DNA of 64,000 nt, from assembly GCA_029213265.1 (NCBI GenBank), contig JARGNG010000005.1:124001-188000 (forward strand), given 5' to 3'. The notes below the pieces were generated by a model. It was not told the DNA's origin. It did no database searches and worked only from the letters and a program-made list of their open reading frames with translations. A program made the position numbers and the translations under genes. Source of the stretch: Verrucomicrobiales bacterium. Its GTDB lineage: Bacteria > Verrucomicrobiota > Verrucomicrobiia > Verrucomicrobiales > DEV007. Numbering within the stretch: position 1 is the stretch's first letter; each line of letters begins with the position of its first letter. Below are positions 8,771 through 17,722 of the stretch, in pieces.

Positions 8771-10918
8771 ATGGCCCGGTCCGGAAAACGTTCGTCGAAG
8801 GGGCGGCAATCGAAACCACGAAAAAAGGCGTCCTCGCGACAGGCTAAAAAGCATGCTGTGGAGCGGCGTTGGTTTCATCATCCGCTCGCACGACTGCTCA
8901 TCGTACTGGGTCTCGCCGGTGCCGTTATCGGGCTTCTCATCGGGCTGATGGTTCTCTTTCACTACGACCGGCTCGCGGCCCGCTACGACATCTCTGCCGT
9001 GGGACGTCTCCCGATGGAGACGGAAGTGCTCGATGCAACGGGCGAACGCATCGGCTACCTGCACGGCGATGATGTCGGGATGCCCGTCCCCCTCGAGTCG
9101 GTGTCTCCGCACTTTTTACAGGCCCTCATCGCCCGGGAGGATTCCCGTTTCTATCGACACGACGGAATTGACCGGCGCGGCCTCGTCCGGGCCTGGCTCC
9201 GGAATACGAGGGAGCAACGAACCGTCCAGGGGGCGAGCACGATCACGATGCAGCTGACGCGGATGACTTACGGTCTCACCGGTCGGACGATGCAGCGCAA
9301 GCTCCTCGAAATGGCTCTCGCCCGTCGAATCGAAAAGCACTACAGCAAGAGCGACATTCTTTCCCAATATGTGAACCGCGTTTTCCTCGGCACGGGAATG
9401 AACGGGATCGAGCAGGCGGCGCAGGGATACTTCGGAAAAAGCTCTTCCGAACTGACCCTTCCCGAGTCCGCCATGATCGCCGGAGTGATCCGCGCTCCCA
9501 ACGGGTTTTCCCCCTTTCGCCACTACGAAACCGCGCTTCGTGAAATGCGCAGCACGATCGGCCGGATGGAAGACGAGGGGATCATCTCCAAAGAGGAAGC
9601 CGCCCGCCATCGCGAAGCCAGACCGGTCGTTCTCGATCAGGATCGATGGATGAAGATGCTGCGGCAGCAAAGCAAAGTCTCCGGCGAATCGCATGTGTTG
9701 AAGATGGCCGACGAACGAATCGGCGAACTGCTTCCCTCCTACGTCGGGATCGGTGGCCTGACCGTCCAGACCACCATCGATTTGCGTTTGCAACTCGCGG
9801 CGGATGCCGTGGTGGAAAGTCACCTCCGTGAACTGGAAGCACAGCCCGACTTTCGCCATCCCACCCTGACCGGCCACCAATCGGGTGATCCGGAGTATGT
9901 CCAGGCCGCCGCTGCCGTTCTGGAAAACTACACCGGCGCCCTTCGCGCAGTCGTCGCCGGACGGGACTATTTCCACAGTGCTTTCAACCGGGCGATCCAG
10001 TCACGCCGGCCGATGGGATCGATCTTCAAGCCGCTCGTGTATGGCACGGCATTCGAGCGCGGACTGTTCCCCGGAATGCTGATCAGTGATGCGCAGATTC
10101 AGCCGGGGGAAATTTCGTGGGACAGGGAGGAATGGAATCCGGAAAACTCCGACGGTATCTTCGGGGATCTGCTTCCCGCGGAACTGGGCCTGATCCGTTC
10201 ACGCAATACCATGACCGCCCGCGTCGGTGAATGGTCAGGCATCGATACCGTTCTCACGATGATGGAGCATGCCGGTCTCGGAATCGTCGAAGGGGAAATC
10301 TCGCCGACTGTCTACATCGGAACGACCGGAGCCAACGTGCGCGACATCGCGAGTGCCTACTCCGTGTTCGCGACGGGAGGAGTGCGCTTTCAGCCGCATT
10401 TTATCGAGACGATTCGGGATCGCGAGAATGTAACGATCTATCAGCACGAGGACGAAAGCTACCAGGTCCTCTCAACTGGCGCGGCCTGGCTCACTTCCAA
10501 CATTCTCAAGCGCGTCCTCGAAGAAGGCGGGACCGGAGCGAGCATTCGTGAAATGGGATTCACCGCTCCGGCCGGAGGCAAAACCGGAACGACCAATGAC
10601 TTCTACGATGCCTGGTTCGCCGGCTACACGAGTCGCCTGTCCGGCAGCGTCTGGATCGGGATGGACCAGCCCAAAACGATCATGGACGGCGCCTACGGTG
10701 GAAAAGTCGCGATGCCGATCTGGCGGGACATCATGGTCGAGGCGCAGCGCATCGGCTACGAGTTCACTGAATTCGCCCGCCCCGAAGAGGTCATCGAAAT
10801 GCAGCTCTGCCGATCCACCGGCCTGCTCGCAAACGAACGCTGCCAGACAGCCCTAACCGTCTATGTAGAGCAAGTCCCGCACGATCTGATTCCGCGGGAG
10901 TTTTGTGAGGAGCATTGA
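8771..10918 (+). CDS. Bifunctional class A penicillin-binding protein (GT51 + transpeptidase)
   Basis: 715 residues: a basic, Lys/Arg-rich cytoplasmic N terminus, one TM helix (about 43-66), then a GT51 glycosyltransferase and a transpeptidase domain. Glycosyltransferase motifs are EDSRFYRHDG (123-132, catalytic Glu123), QGASTITMQLTR (from 153), RKLLEMALA and KSDILSQYVNRVFLG. Transpeptidase motifs are S417-I-F-K420 (nucleophile), SRNTMTAR (S-x-N) and K604-T-G-T. All catalytic residues are present. Role: polymerises lipid II and cross-links peptidoglycan at the inner membrane. The dual activity and size fit the PBP1a/1b class; I do not assign mrcA or mrcB. The gene follows rapA by 77 nt on the same strand, so co-transcription is possible. 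Confidence 0.93.
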   Translation: MARSGKRSSKGRQSKPRKKASSRQAKKHAVERRWFHHPLARLLIVLGLAGAVIGLLIGLMVLFHYDRLAARYDISAVGRLPMETEVLDATGERIGYLHGDDVGMPVPLESVSPHFLQALIAREDSRFYRHDGIDRRGLVRAWLRNTREQRTVQGASTITMQLTRMTYGLTGRTMQRKLLEMALARRIEKHYSKSDILSQYVNRVFLGTGMNGIEQAAQGYFGKSSSELTLPESAMIAGVIRAPNGFSPFRHYETALREMRSTIGRMEDEGIISKEEAARHREARPVVLDQDRWMKMLRQQSKVSGESHVLKMADERIGELLPSYVGIGGLTVQTTIDLRLQLAADAVVESHLRELEAQPDFRHPTLTGHQSGDPEYVQAAAAVLENYTGALRAVVAGRDYFHSAFNRAIQSRRPMGSIFKPLVYGTAFERGLFPGMLISDAQIQPGEISWDREEWNPENSDGIFGDLLPAELGLIRSRNTMTARVGEWSGIDTVLTMMEHAGLGIVEGEISPTVYIGTTGANVRDIASAYSVFATGGVRFQPHFIETIRDRENVTIYQHEDESYQVLSTGAAWLTSNILKRVLEEGGTGASIREMGFTAPAGGKTGTTNDFYDAWFAGYTSRLSGSVWIGMDQPKTIMDGAYGGKVAMPIWRDIMVEAQRIGYEFTEFARPEEVIEMQLCRSTGLLANERCQTALTVYVEQVPHDLIPREFCEEH

Positions 10919-10926
10919 GCGGACGC

Positions 10927-11808
10927 CTACCGTCCCTTCATCCAGTTGATCACCGCCCGCCAGTCGGTCATCCGGATCGGAGTCCCGTGGCTGCCGGTTT
11001 CGAAGCGGACCATCTGAACGGGGCTGCCGCTTGAACGGAGGGAACGATAGAAGCTCTCCATCGAGGAAACCGGTGAAACCGTGTCATTGCCGCCATGTCC
11101 GATGTAGACCGGCACCCCCGGCCGGAATCCGGAATCCGGAAAGGATCCGAGCAGGAGCAGTCCATCGAGCTGCGGTCCGATCTGTTCGTCCCTTGCCAAA
11201 CCATATCCAACCCGGCCACCGGCAGAGCCACAGGCAACGATGAGCTCCGCCCCCGGTGAGTCGGCCAGGTATTTCAGAATCAACCCTTTGATCTGACCGG
11301 TTCCCTTTTGCCCGAAGTCAGCCACATCGGGGCTGAGATAAAGCCCGCCATTGCGAAACATCAGGTTCTTGAGGCGATTGAAATTGCCACCGAAACTCCA
11401 GTCATCGACACCCTGTTCCCGGCTTCCGCCCTGACCGTGCAAATACACCACGATGGTCGAAGCGCCTCTGGTCGTGCCCACGGAGACGTATCGGAGCATC
11501 CCGGTGGTGGTTTTCATCCGCCCGTTTTTCTGTTTCCGGCGGGGATCCAGAGAGACCCAGTCTTTCCTGGCGCGACGCTCGTTGATGGCATCCCGCTCGT
11601 TGATGTCGCGTTCCGCGCGGTAGTCGACGACCCGGTAGGCGCCGCCGTCTTTTTCCGAAAGAGTCGCGGGGAGGGCGAAAAGATCATCTTTCCACGGGGC
11701 GAGAGGTCCGGCGCAGAGAGAGCCCATGGTTCCGAGCAGGAGAACCGAGACGGCCCGGCACACTTTCCCCGCTGGAATGGTATCGATTCTCTTTTCTTGG
11801 TGATTCAT
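10927..11808 (-). CDS. Exported alpha/beta hydrolase
   Basis: About 293 residues from the ATG at 11808, chosen because GAGGGAGCGA (a Shine-Dalgarno-like stretch) precedes it; a Met ten codons upstream is less likely. The N terminus carries a signal peptide (VCRAVSVLLLGTMGSLCAG). The core shows 'IVVYLHGQGGSRE' (oxyanion strand and HGxG), a nucleophile elbow ACGSAGG with Ser as nucleophile, an acid position in 'GHGGNDTVSP' and a catalytic His in 'ETGSHGTPI'. This gives a full Ser-Asp-His triad of the alpha/beta hydrolase fold, most like dienelactone-hydrolase or PHB-depolymerase-type esterases. Substrate unknown. Convergent with the PBP gene, 8 nt between stops. Confidence 0.75.
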   Translation of the reverse strand: MNHQEKRIDTIPAGKVCRAVSVLLLGTMGSLCAGPLAPWKDDLFALPATLSEKDGGAYRVVDYRAERDINERDAINERRARKDWVSLDPRRKQKNGRMKTTTGMLRYVSVGTTRGASTIVVYLHGQGGSREQGVDDWSFGGNFNRLKNLMFRNGGLYLSPDVADFGQKGTGQIKGLILKYLADSPGAELIVACGSAGGRVGYGLARDEQIGPQLDGLLLLGSFPDSGFRPGVPVYIGHGGNDTVSPVSSMESFYRSLRSSGSPVQMVRFETGSHGTPIRMTDWRAVINWMKGR

Positions 11809-11960
11809 TCGCTCCCTCGCTCCTGTCTCTATATTCACGAATGGAAGAGAAGGGAACTCGAATCTGCACGAACCTTGGCACGGGCAAATTTCAAAGCTTT
11901 GTCAGGACAATTCATGATCGTCAAAAATCAACGGATGCGGAAGGCCCCAGTTTTTACAAG

Positions 11961-11990
11961 TTGCTGATCCGTTAGGGCTACGTCTAGAAT
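11961..11990 (+). promoter_or_regulatory. Putative promoter, TTGCTG-N18-TAGAAT
   Basis: TTGCTG at 11961-11966 and TAGAAT at 11985-11990, 18 nt apart, lie only 9 nt before the ATG at 12000. A start site 7 nt after the -10 box would leave a leader of about 3 nt, so the gene would be essentially leaderless. No Shine-Dalgarno is present, which fits. Confidence 0.5.
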
Positions 11991-11999
11991 AGAGATCCG

Positions 12000-13661
12000 A
12001 TGAGTGAGTCCCCCGCCAACTCCGTGACTTCCTACCGCCCGTTCGCGACCTTCGCCCTGATCTGGGCCATCACGACGCTGGCGCATCAGTTGGCATTCAC
12101 CTTCTGGACTGAGTCATGGCAGGGGTGGCTTCTCGTGGCTTCGGCGGTTGCCACCTTGTTCCGTCCCGACTGTGTGCTGCGTTTTCTCGTGCTCGTGGTC
12201 ACCTCGCTTCTGAATCTCTGGCACAAGCTCCCCTTTGTTCCCAACCACATTCTCTACGAAGGCATGCTCCATATCATCATGCTGTTGGGGGCAGCTTCAT
12301 TTTTCTGGAAGGGGGGAGGAAAGGCCGTGTGGACGAAAATCTCCGCGAGCTGGAAAAATGGCCTGTGGCTTCTGCTCCTCGCCACGGTTCTCAAAACGAT
12401 CTATTTTCTTCTCCCGGTTTTCCCGCAAGGCTATCTCTTCGGTGCGCTCACGACCCTGTTTCTCCTCTATGCCCTGGGACGTCTTCTTTCCCGGGGAGAA
12501 AGAATGCCGGGCGGCGATGATTTCCTGGCCCGCTTTGCCCCGGTGCTCCGCCTCGCCGTGGTCATCATGTACGTCTGGGCCGTGATCCAGAAATTGAACT
12601 GGGACTACTTTGATCCGGAAGTCACCTGTGCGGGCAAACTACACAAAGAAATCAATGCCTACTTCGGCTCCATTCTCCCGACGGCGGACTGGGCTCTCGT
12701 CGGTGCTGCGATCGGCTCTCTTGTTTTTGAACTGGGGATTCCCCTGCTTCTCCTTTTTAAAAAGACGCGCTATGCCGGTTTCGTGGCGGCAATCGGATTT
12801 CACCTCTGGCTGTCGATTCATCCGGCGGCCGGAATTTTCAGCTTCACCTCCCTGATTCTCGCGGTTCTCGTTCTTTTCCTACCCGTTTCGTGGGGGGAAG
12901 AACTGCAACAAACCTGGAATCGTCAGCTTCGCTGGCTCGGTCGCGGTGAGGAACAAAAAGGACGGAAGGCAGCCCGCTGGATCGTGGTGCTGGCCTTCTT
13001 TGGGACCCTGATCACCCAGGGACTGCTCTACCTCCTGATCGAACGAAGCTACGAAGTATTCCACACCGCCAACCGAATCGGGTTTTTCACCTTTTTCGCC
13101 TGGGGTCTCTGGATCAGTGCCTGCTATCTGATTGCCGGATGGAAAGGGCGAAAGCAGAGCGGGGCCTTTCCGAATCAGCTTCGGCCCGGCTTCGTTCTCA
13201 TTGGATTGATCCCCGTGTTGCTCAATGGAACGATGCCCTGGATCGGTGCCCGGACGCAGACCTCCTTTTCGATGTACAGCAATCTGCGCTCCGAATCGCA
13301 GAGCAATCACATGTTCCTGAAGCGGCGCAATCTCTTCAAGTTCCAGAAGGACATGATCGAAGTGCTGGAGTCCTCACCGAACATTCTCGCGCCTTCAAAA
13401 CGGCCGCGCGGCATCCAGCAGTTTGCCAACATCGGACACCGCATCATTCCCTGGTTTGAGTTCCGCCGTCTCGTCAGCGAAATGGAAGGCGACTTCGAGG
13501 TGACCTACCAGCGCGGTCGCGACGAGCTGCTTCTCGGTCGGGAAAACGGAAAAGTCTACGGCGATACCGAAGCCTTCGAAGAAATCCCGCTCCTGCAACG
13601 CAAGTTTCTCTGGTTCCGCCGACTGGAATCGCTGGAAGGGCCGATGTGTTGCACACACTGA
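12000..13661 (+). CDS. Polytopic integral membrane protein, HTTM-like
   Basis: 553 residues with about ten hydrophobic spans between residues 15 and 430, followed by a soluble C-terminal tail of about 120 residues ending in a Cys-Cys pair (PMCCTH). The segment 'VIMYVWAVIQKLNWDYFDPEVTC' (about 182-204) resembles the 'K-L-N-x-D-Y/F-F' signature seen in HTTM/DoxX-like proteins, a family related to the membrane part of vitamin K-dependent carboxylase. I infer an inner-membrane location and leave the function open. The start is supported by the promoter-like element immediately upstream. It ends 1 nt from the stop of the convergent M16 peptidase gene. Confidence 0.7.
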   Translation: MSESPANSVTSYRPFATFALIWAITTLAHQLAFTFWTESWQGWLLVASAVATLFRPDCVLRFLVLVVTSLLNLWHKLPFVPNHILYEGMLHIIMLLGAASFFWKGGGKAVWTKISASWKNGLWLLLLATVLKTIYFLLPVFPQGYLFGALTTLFLLYALGRLLSRGERMPGGDDFLARFAPVLRLAVVIMYVWAVIQKLNWDYFDPEVTCAGKLHKEINAYFGSILPTADWALVGAAIGSLVFELGIPLLLLFKKTRYAGFVAAIGFHLWLSIHPAAGIFSFTSLILAVLVLFLPVSWGEELQQTWNRQLRWLGRGEEQKGRKAARWIVVLAFFGTLITQGLLYLLIERSYEVFHTANRIGFFTFFAWGLWISACYLIAGWKGRKQSGAFPNQLRPGFVLIGLIPVLLNGTMPWIGARTQTSFSMYSNLRSESQSNHMFLKRRNLFKFQKDMIEVLESSPNILAPSKRPRGIQQFANIGHRIIPWFEFRRLVSEMEGDFEVTYQRGRDELLLGRENGKVYGDTEAFEEIPLLQRKFLWFRRLESLEGPMCCTH

Positions 13662-13662
13662 T

Positions 13663-14940
13663 CTAGCAAACCGACTGGCGCCAGTTCTCGACGATGTGAT
13701 TGGACTCCACCGGACCAACGAGGGCAGAGGACACCCGGAAAGGCGAAAAGAGTCGCATCGCTTCGTGATGTACTTCCTCCAGGGTGACCGCTTCGATGCG
13801 ACGATGAATTTCCTCCGGGTCGAGCCAGTCGTCGAAGAAAAGGAGGGATTCTCCCGCCCACATCATTTGCGAAGCGGTGTTTTCCAGACTGATCCGGCTC
13901 TGGCCAATGACGAACGACTTCGCATCCTCCAGTTCCTCGGCAGTGACGCCGTCGTTGACGAGCTCTTTGGCGACCTTGGAAATTGCGAACAGCGCTTCCT
14001 CCAGGTTTTCCGGACTGAGAGCCACGTAGATCTGTATGAGACCTCCGTCAGCGAAGGAAACGAGATCACTTTGCACTTCGTAGCAGAGCGCCCGTTCTTC
14101 TCTGAGTTCCTGAAAGAGCCGGGAGCTCATATTCTCCCCGAGAATGACGTCGAGCAATTTGAGCGCATAACGTCGCGGGTCGTGGCGGGCCACTCCGCGT
14201 AAACTGAGCGCGACATGGGCCTGCTCCTGCTCCAGTGCTTCTTCGAAACGATGGTCAACCCGGGGCTGCGGGGCACTTTCGTAGTGCAGGGGAGCTCCGG
14301 GGGAGATCTCCGAAAACTCGCGGGCAACGATTTCCAGAATCGAATCGGGATCGATGTTTCCCGCCACGGAAACGACCGTGTTTTTTCCCGAATAGGCACG
14401 CTGGAAAAAATCGAGCACATCGCCCCGGCGAATCTCGTCGAGGCTTTCATCCGTCCCCGTGATGGAGCGTCCAAGCGGATGGGTTTCCCCCCAGGCCGCT
14501 TCACTGAGGAGATCCTCCAGCAACTGCGCCGGCTGATCGCGCACCATCGAAATTTCCTCATGGATTACCTGCCGCTCCGACTCCAGATCCGCCGGGTCGA
14601 GGGTGGGATGCTGGTAAAAATCCGCGAGCACGGAAAAGAGTTTTTCGAACTGATCCGAAGGAGCTTTGGCCTGATAGCCGGTGTGGTCCTCGACCGTGAA
14701 TCCGTCGATCGAGGAGCCGAGACCTTCGATTTCCCGGGAAATTTGCACGGCCGTCCTCGTCGGAGTTCCCTTGAAGAGCATGTGCTCGAGGAAATGCGCC
14801 ATGCCGTGCTCCTGCGGAGATTCATGACGGCTTCCCGCATCAGTCCACAGGCCAAGCGACACGCTCTGCATATGGGGCATGCGGACGGCGGCAAGACGGA
14901 TTCCGTTGTCGAGGCGGTGAATGGTAGTTTCGGTAGGCAT
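13663..14940 (-). CDS. M16 family zinc metallopeptidase (processing-peptidase type)
   Basis: 425 residues, the usual length of single-unit M16B peptidases. The inverted zinc motif is H49-F-L-E52-H53 in 'GMAHFLEHMLFKGT', with the distal Glu in the 'ESERQVIHEEISMVRDQP' region. The C-terminal half has the 'ALRGVARHDPRRYALKLLDVILGENMSSRLFQELREERALCYEV' block with the R/Y pair that binds substrate. No signal peptide is visible, so a cytoplasmic location is likely. Bacterial homologues degrade or process peptides, and the family includes mitochondrial MPP-beta. It is divergent from opcA, with 77 nt between the starts. No link between the two genes' functions is apparent. Confidence 0.92.
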   Translation of the reverse strand: MPTETTIHRLDNGIRLAAVRMPHMQSVSLGLWTDAGSRHESPQEHGMAHFLEHMLFKGTPTRTAVQISREIEGLGSSIDGFTVEDHTGYQAKAPSDQFEKLFSVLADFYQHPTLDPADLESERQVIHEEISMVRDQPAQLLEDLLSEAAWGETHPLGRSITGTDESLDEIRRGDVLDFFQRAYSGKNTVVSVAGNIDPDSILEIVAREFSEISPGAPLHYESAPQPRVDHRFEEALEQEQAHVALSLRGVARHDPRRYALKLLDVILGENMSSRLFQELREERALCYEVQSDLVSFADGGLIQIYVALSPENLEEALFAISKVAKELVNDGVTAEELEDAKSFVIGQSRISLENTASQMMWAGESLLFFDDWLDPEEIHRRIEAVTLEEVHHEAMRLFSPFRVSSALVGPVESNHIVENWRQSVC

Positions 14941-15002
14941 GAATGTTGCGGAACTGGAATGTGGAACAGAGCCTTTCCATTTTCCACCGCGAATAATGCG
15001 GG

Positions 15003-15008
15003 TATGAT
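15003..15008 (+). promoter_or_regulatory. Putative -10 box TATGAT of opcA
   Basis: TATGAT ends 9 nt before the ATG at 15018, again leaving almost no leader. A -35 match is poor (TTTCCA at 14981, 16 nt spacing). No Shine-Dalgarno sequence is seen. Confidence 0.4.
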
Positions 15009-15017
15009 CTTCATGAA

Positions 15018-16139
15018 ATGAGTGCTTCGACTGCGATTCCCGATCTCCCTGCCTTCCAACTTCTCGGTCAGCCCGTGGAGATTTCTGATATTGAGAAAGC
15101 GCTGCAGAACCTCTTTCTCGAAAGTGAGGATCCCGACTCCGGCGAAACTTCGGGAGTGGCCCGGGCTTCTCTCATCAACCTTGCGGTCTACAACGAGAAC
15201 CAGGACGAGCTCGAAAACGACGCCGACGTCCTCAGCGAGTTGACCAGCGAATCAGCCTGTCGTTCCCTTCTCATCAATGCCGACACCCGCAGCGGAGAGC
15301 CGGAAGCCCGCGCCTGGGTGCAGGTCCATTGCCAGATCGACAAGAACGGGAAGAAGACCGTCTGCACCGAACAGATCAGCTTTTTCCTCTCCGGTGATTC
15401 CCCCGGTCTGCTTCGCAATATCGTTTTTTCCCACCTCGATTCCGATCTCCCGCTCGCCTTCTGGTGGAAGGGGGAATTCTCCGATGCCTTTGAGCAGGGG
15501 CTGTATTCGCGAATCGACCGCCTTCTTTTTGACAGCGAACGATGGGAGTCTCCACGCAATCAGTTCATTCGGTTGCTGGAAGCGCAGCGGGACCAGTCCG
15601 CCCCCTTCGTGATGCACGATCTCGCCTTCACGCGGCTGAACGCGATCCGTACAGCGATCGCCAATGCCTTCGATCGACCTGCCGTCGTTCAACAGCTCAG
15701 TTCGCTGGGTGACATCACCCTTCGATTCGCGGAAGGCTACCAAATGAGCGCCCTCTATCTCGCTGCATGGATCGCGGAACGGTTGGGTGCATCTCCCGAT
15801 TCTGGTCCGTCGTCTCCGGAGCGGTTTGTGTTTTCATCTCCCCGGGAGGGATTTCCATCGACTTTCAGCATTCGCCTGGAGGAGCTCTCTGCAGACCGAA
15901 AGGGAACTGTCGAAGTCGATTTAGAACTGAAGGATGCCAGGATCGAGATCAGCCGCTGCCAGACGCGCGACTTTCTTCGCACCCTCGTTCATCTCCATGA
16001 CTGTTCCACCGACGAGGACTGGCTCCCGGCCAGGAAATTGACCGATGTCGCTCTCGTCTCCGATATTCTCAATCGGGCCGGGAGAAACCGGACCCACTCT
16101 CTCGTCCTGCCGGTGGTGCAGGAGTTGTTGACCTATTGA
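15018..16139 (+). CDS. opcA: Glucose-6-phosphate dehydrogenase assembly protein OpcA
   Basis: 373 residues. The OpcA family pattern is visible in order: 'GVARASLINLAVYNEN' (the 'R-A-S-x-x-N-L' strand), 'CRSLLINADT', 'WVQVHCQIDKNGKKTVCTEQISFFLSGDSPGLLRNIVFSHLDSDLPLAFWW' (the E-x-I ... D-L-P-x-x-x-W-W signature), then the helical C-terminal domain. In cyanobacteria and actinobacteria OpcA is an allosteric partner of G6PDH (zwf) and is usually encoded next to it. No zwf, gnd or tal is in this window, so here it stands alone, divergent from an M16 peptidase. Cytosolic, no signal peptide. I infer control of the oxidative pentose phosphate pathway. Confidence 0.85.
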   Translation: MSASTAIPDLPAFQLLGQPVEISDIEKALQNLFLESEDPDSGETSGVARASLINLAVYNENQDELENDADVLSELTSESACRSLLINADTRSGEPEARAWVQVHCQIDKNGKKTVCTEQISFFLSGDSPGLLRNIVFSHLDSDLPLAFWWKGEFSDAFEQGLYSRIDRLLFDSERWESPRNQFIRLLEAQRDQSAPFVMHDLAFTRLNAIRTAIANAFDRPAVVQQLSSLGDITLRFAEGYQMSALYLAAWIAERLGASPDSGPSSPERFVFSSPREGFPSTFSIRLEELSADRKGTVEVDLELKDARIEISRCQTRDFLRTLVHLHDCSTDEDWLPARKLTDVALVSDILNRAGRNRTHSLVLPVVQELLTY

Positions 16140-16206
16140 AACAAAGGCTCGTCCCGATTTGGATTGCCAAGCGATTTTTCATCGCCTGTAATATCGGCGT
16201 ATAGCT

Positions 16207-16785
16207 ATGAAATCCCTATCCCTCCTCCTCACCGTTTTACTTCTCTCCTTCTCGTTCAGCCCGGACGCACTTGCCCAGCGGGGTGACCCCGATCACCGTG
16301 ACCTACATCGCGACGTCAATAGGCTGGAGACAGAGCTACTCAATTGCCTGAAGGCGAAGGAGGCATTGCTTTCCGACTGGGAAAAGCGAAATGGGGAGCT
16401 GAGGGAAGTACATGCGCAGAAAAATCGTGCAGACGGCCCAGGGAAAGAGAAACTCGATGTCAAAGTCGATGTTTTGAATCACCAGAACCGTCAGGCTGCC
16501 ATTCAACTCAACCGGATCGATATCGAGATTCAGCGAATCAATCTCGGCCTCGACAAGTTGACACGCTATGACCTGCATCTCATCGACGAAGGGGGAAAGC
16601 CGGGCAACCGCGGCCCCAAGCGCCAGGTCATCTCGATCAAGAGTCTGAAATTTTCACGACAGGGGCCGATTCGAATTCAAGGACAGGGCATCGGATACCA
16701 GGACACCAGTGTCTACGAAATTCATTTCAACGACGGCAGTAAGCAGCAGTTTGAGGAGAAGACCTTTACCGCGGTTCGCCCCTAG
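16207..16785 (+). CDS. Exported coiled-coil protein of unknown function
   Basis: 192 residues with a strong signal peptide (SLLLTVLLLSFSFSPDALA, cleavage about residue 23). Residues 30-115 are heptad-like and charged (LHRDVNRLETELLNCLKAKEALL...), predicted coiled coil. The C-terminal third (about 130-190) is beta-rich and contains 'SIKSLKFSRQGPIRIQGQGIGYQD'. Similar layouts are seen in small periplasmic proteins, but I recognise no family. It follows opcA by 67 nt. A possible promoter TTGCCA-N19-TAATAT (16164-16194) lies in that gap, so it may be transcribed on its own. Confidence 0.65.
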   Translation: MKSLSLLLTVLLLSFSFSPDALAQRGDPDHRDLHRDVNRLETELLNCLKAKEALLSDWEKRNGELREVHAQKNRADGPGKEKLDVKVDVLNHQNRQAAIQLNRIDIEIQRINLGLDKLTRYDLHLIDEGGKPGNRGPKRQVISIKSLKFSRQGPIRIQGQGIGYQDTSVYEIHFNDGSKQQFEEKTFTAVRP

Positions 16786-16843
16786 CGGGGCCCGCTCTCC
16801 GGCATCCGTGAGGTTGCCATTCGAAGGTATGACAGGGTTGGAT

Positions 16844-17632
16844 TCACGGGACCAGAATTCGACCCTGCAGATAGGTCACCGCATTTCCACTCAGGGAAAT
16901 TCGATCACCCTCGATGTGGCAATGCACATTTCCCCCCCGTTCTGAAATCTGCCGGGCAGAGAGCGAATTCGTTTTCAACACTTCTGCCCAAAACGGAGCC
17001 AGCGTCGTGTGAGCGGAGCCCGTCACCGGATCTTCGTCGATTCCAAATCGGGGAAAGAAACAACGGGACACGAAATCGCAGCCGTCCCCCGGCGCCGTTA
17101 CGAGAATACCCCGCGCATCCAACCGACGGATATTCTCCATTGCCGGCGCCAGGCTGCGCACCTCCGACTCGCTCTCGAGAACAGCGACCAGATCTTCGCG
17201 ACCACGCAATACCTCTTTCACTGTCGCGCCGAGTGCTTCCGTGACTTCCGCAGGGAGTTCCGACGCCGGCCCGGGCCGGTCGAGCGGGAAATCCATGGAG
17301 TAGCCACGCTCCAGGCGGTTCACCGTGAGAATGCCGCTGCGGGAGGAAAACCGGATCGACTCTCCCGGCACACCCTCCTCCGTGAAAAGAACGTGCGCCG
17401 TCGCGAGGGTCGCGTGGCCGCAGAGATCGACTTCCGTTGTCGGGGTGAACCAACGAAGGGCATATCCTTCGCCTTCCGGCAGGAAAAAGGCCGTCTCGGA
17501 GAGTTGGTTCTCCATCGCGATCGCCTGCATGGTTTCGTCTGGAAGCCAGGAGGAAAGAGGCACGACGGCCGCCGGATTTCCTTCGAAAACCCGTTCTGCA
17601 AACGCATCGACCTGGTAAATGGGGAGCTGCAT
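16844..17632 (-). CDS. PhzF family isomerase/epimerase-like protein
   Basis: 262 residues. It has the typical PhzF start 'IYQVDAFAERVFEGNPAAVVPL', the catalytic Glu46 in 'NQLSETAFF', the block 'LRWFTPTTEVDLCGHATLATAHVLF' and the C-terminal 'IDEDPVTGSAHTTLAPFW'. The two-domain diaminopimelate-epimerase-like fold is therefore complete. PhzF itself isomerises DHHA in phenazine synthesis, but nothing else of that pathway is here. Most family members outside phenazine producers are of unknown substrate, and a housekeeping or promiscuous isomerase role is likely. Cytosolic. Convergent with the coiled-coil gene and divergent from the giant TPR gene. Confidence 0.92.
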   Translation of the reverse strand: MQLPIYQVDAFAERVFEGNPAAVVPLSSWLPDETMQAIAMENQLSETAFFLPEGEGYALRWFTPTTEVDLCGHATLATAHVLFTEEGVPGESIRFSSRSGILTVNRLERGYSMDFPLDRPGPASELPAEVTEALGATVKEVLRGREDLVAVLESESEVRSLAPAMENIRRLDARGILVTAPGDGCDFVSRCFFPRFGIDEDPVTGSAHTTLAPFWAEVLKTNSLSARQISERGGNVHCHIEGDRISLSGNAVTYLQGRILVP

Positions 17633-17722
17633 AATGATCGCATTCTCGCCTTTGCCGCGATTTGACGCAACCTCCGGCCGCGCCTACCGTTTCCCCCGGG
17701 CTTCCCTCACTCCCGTTGACTC

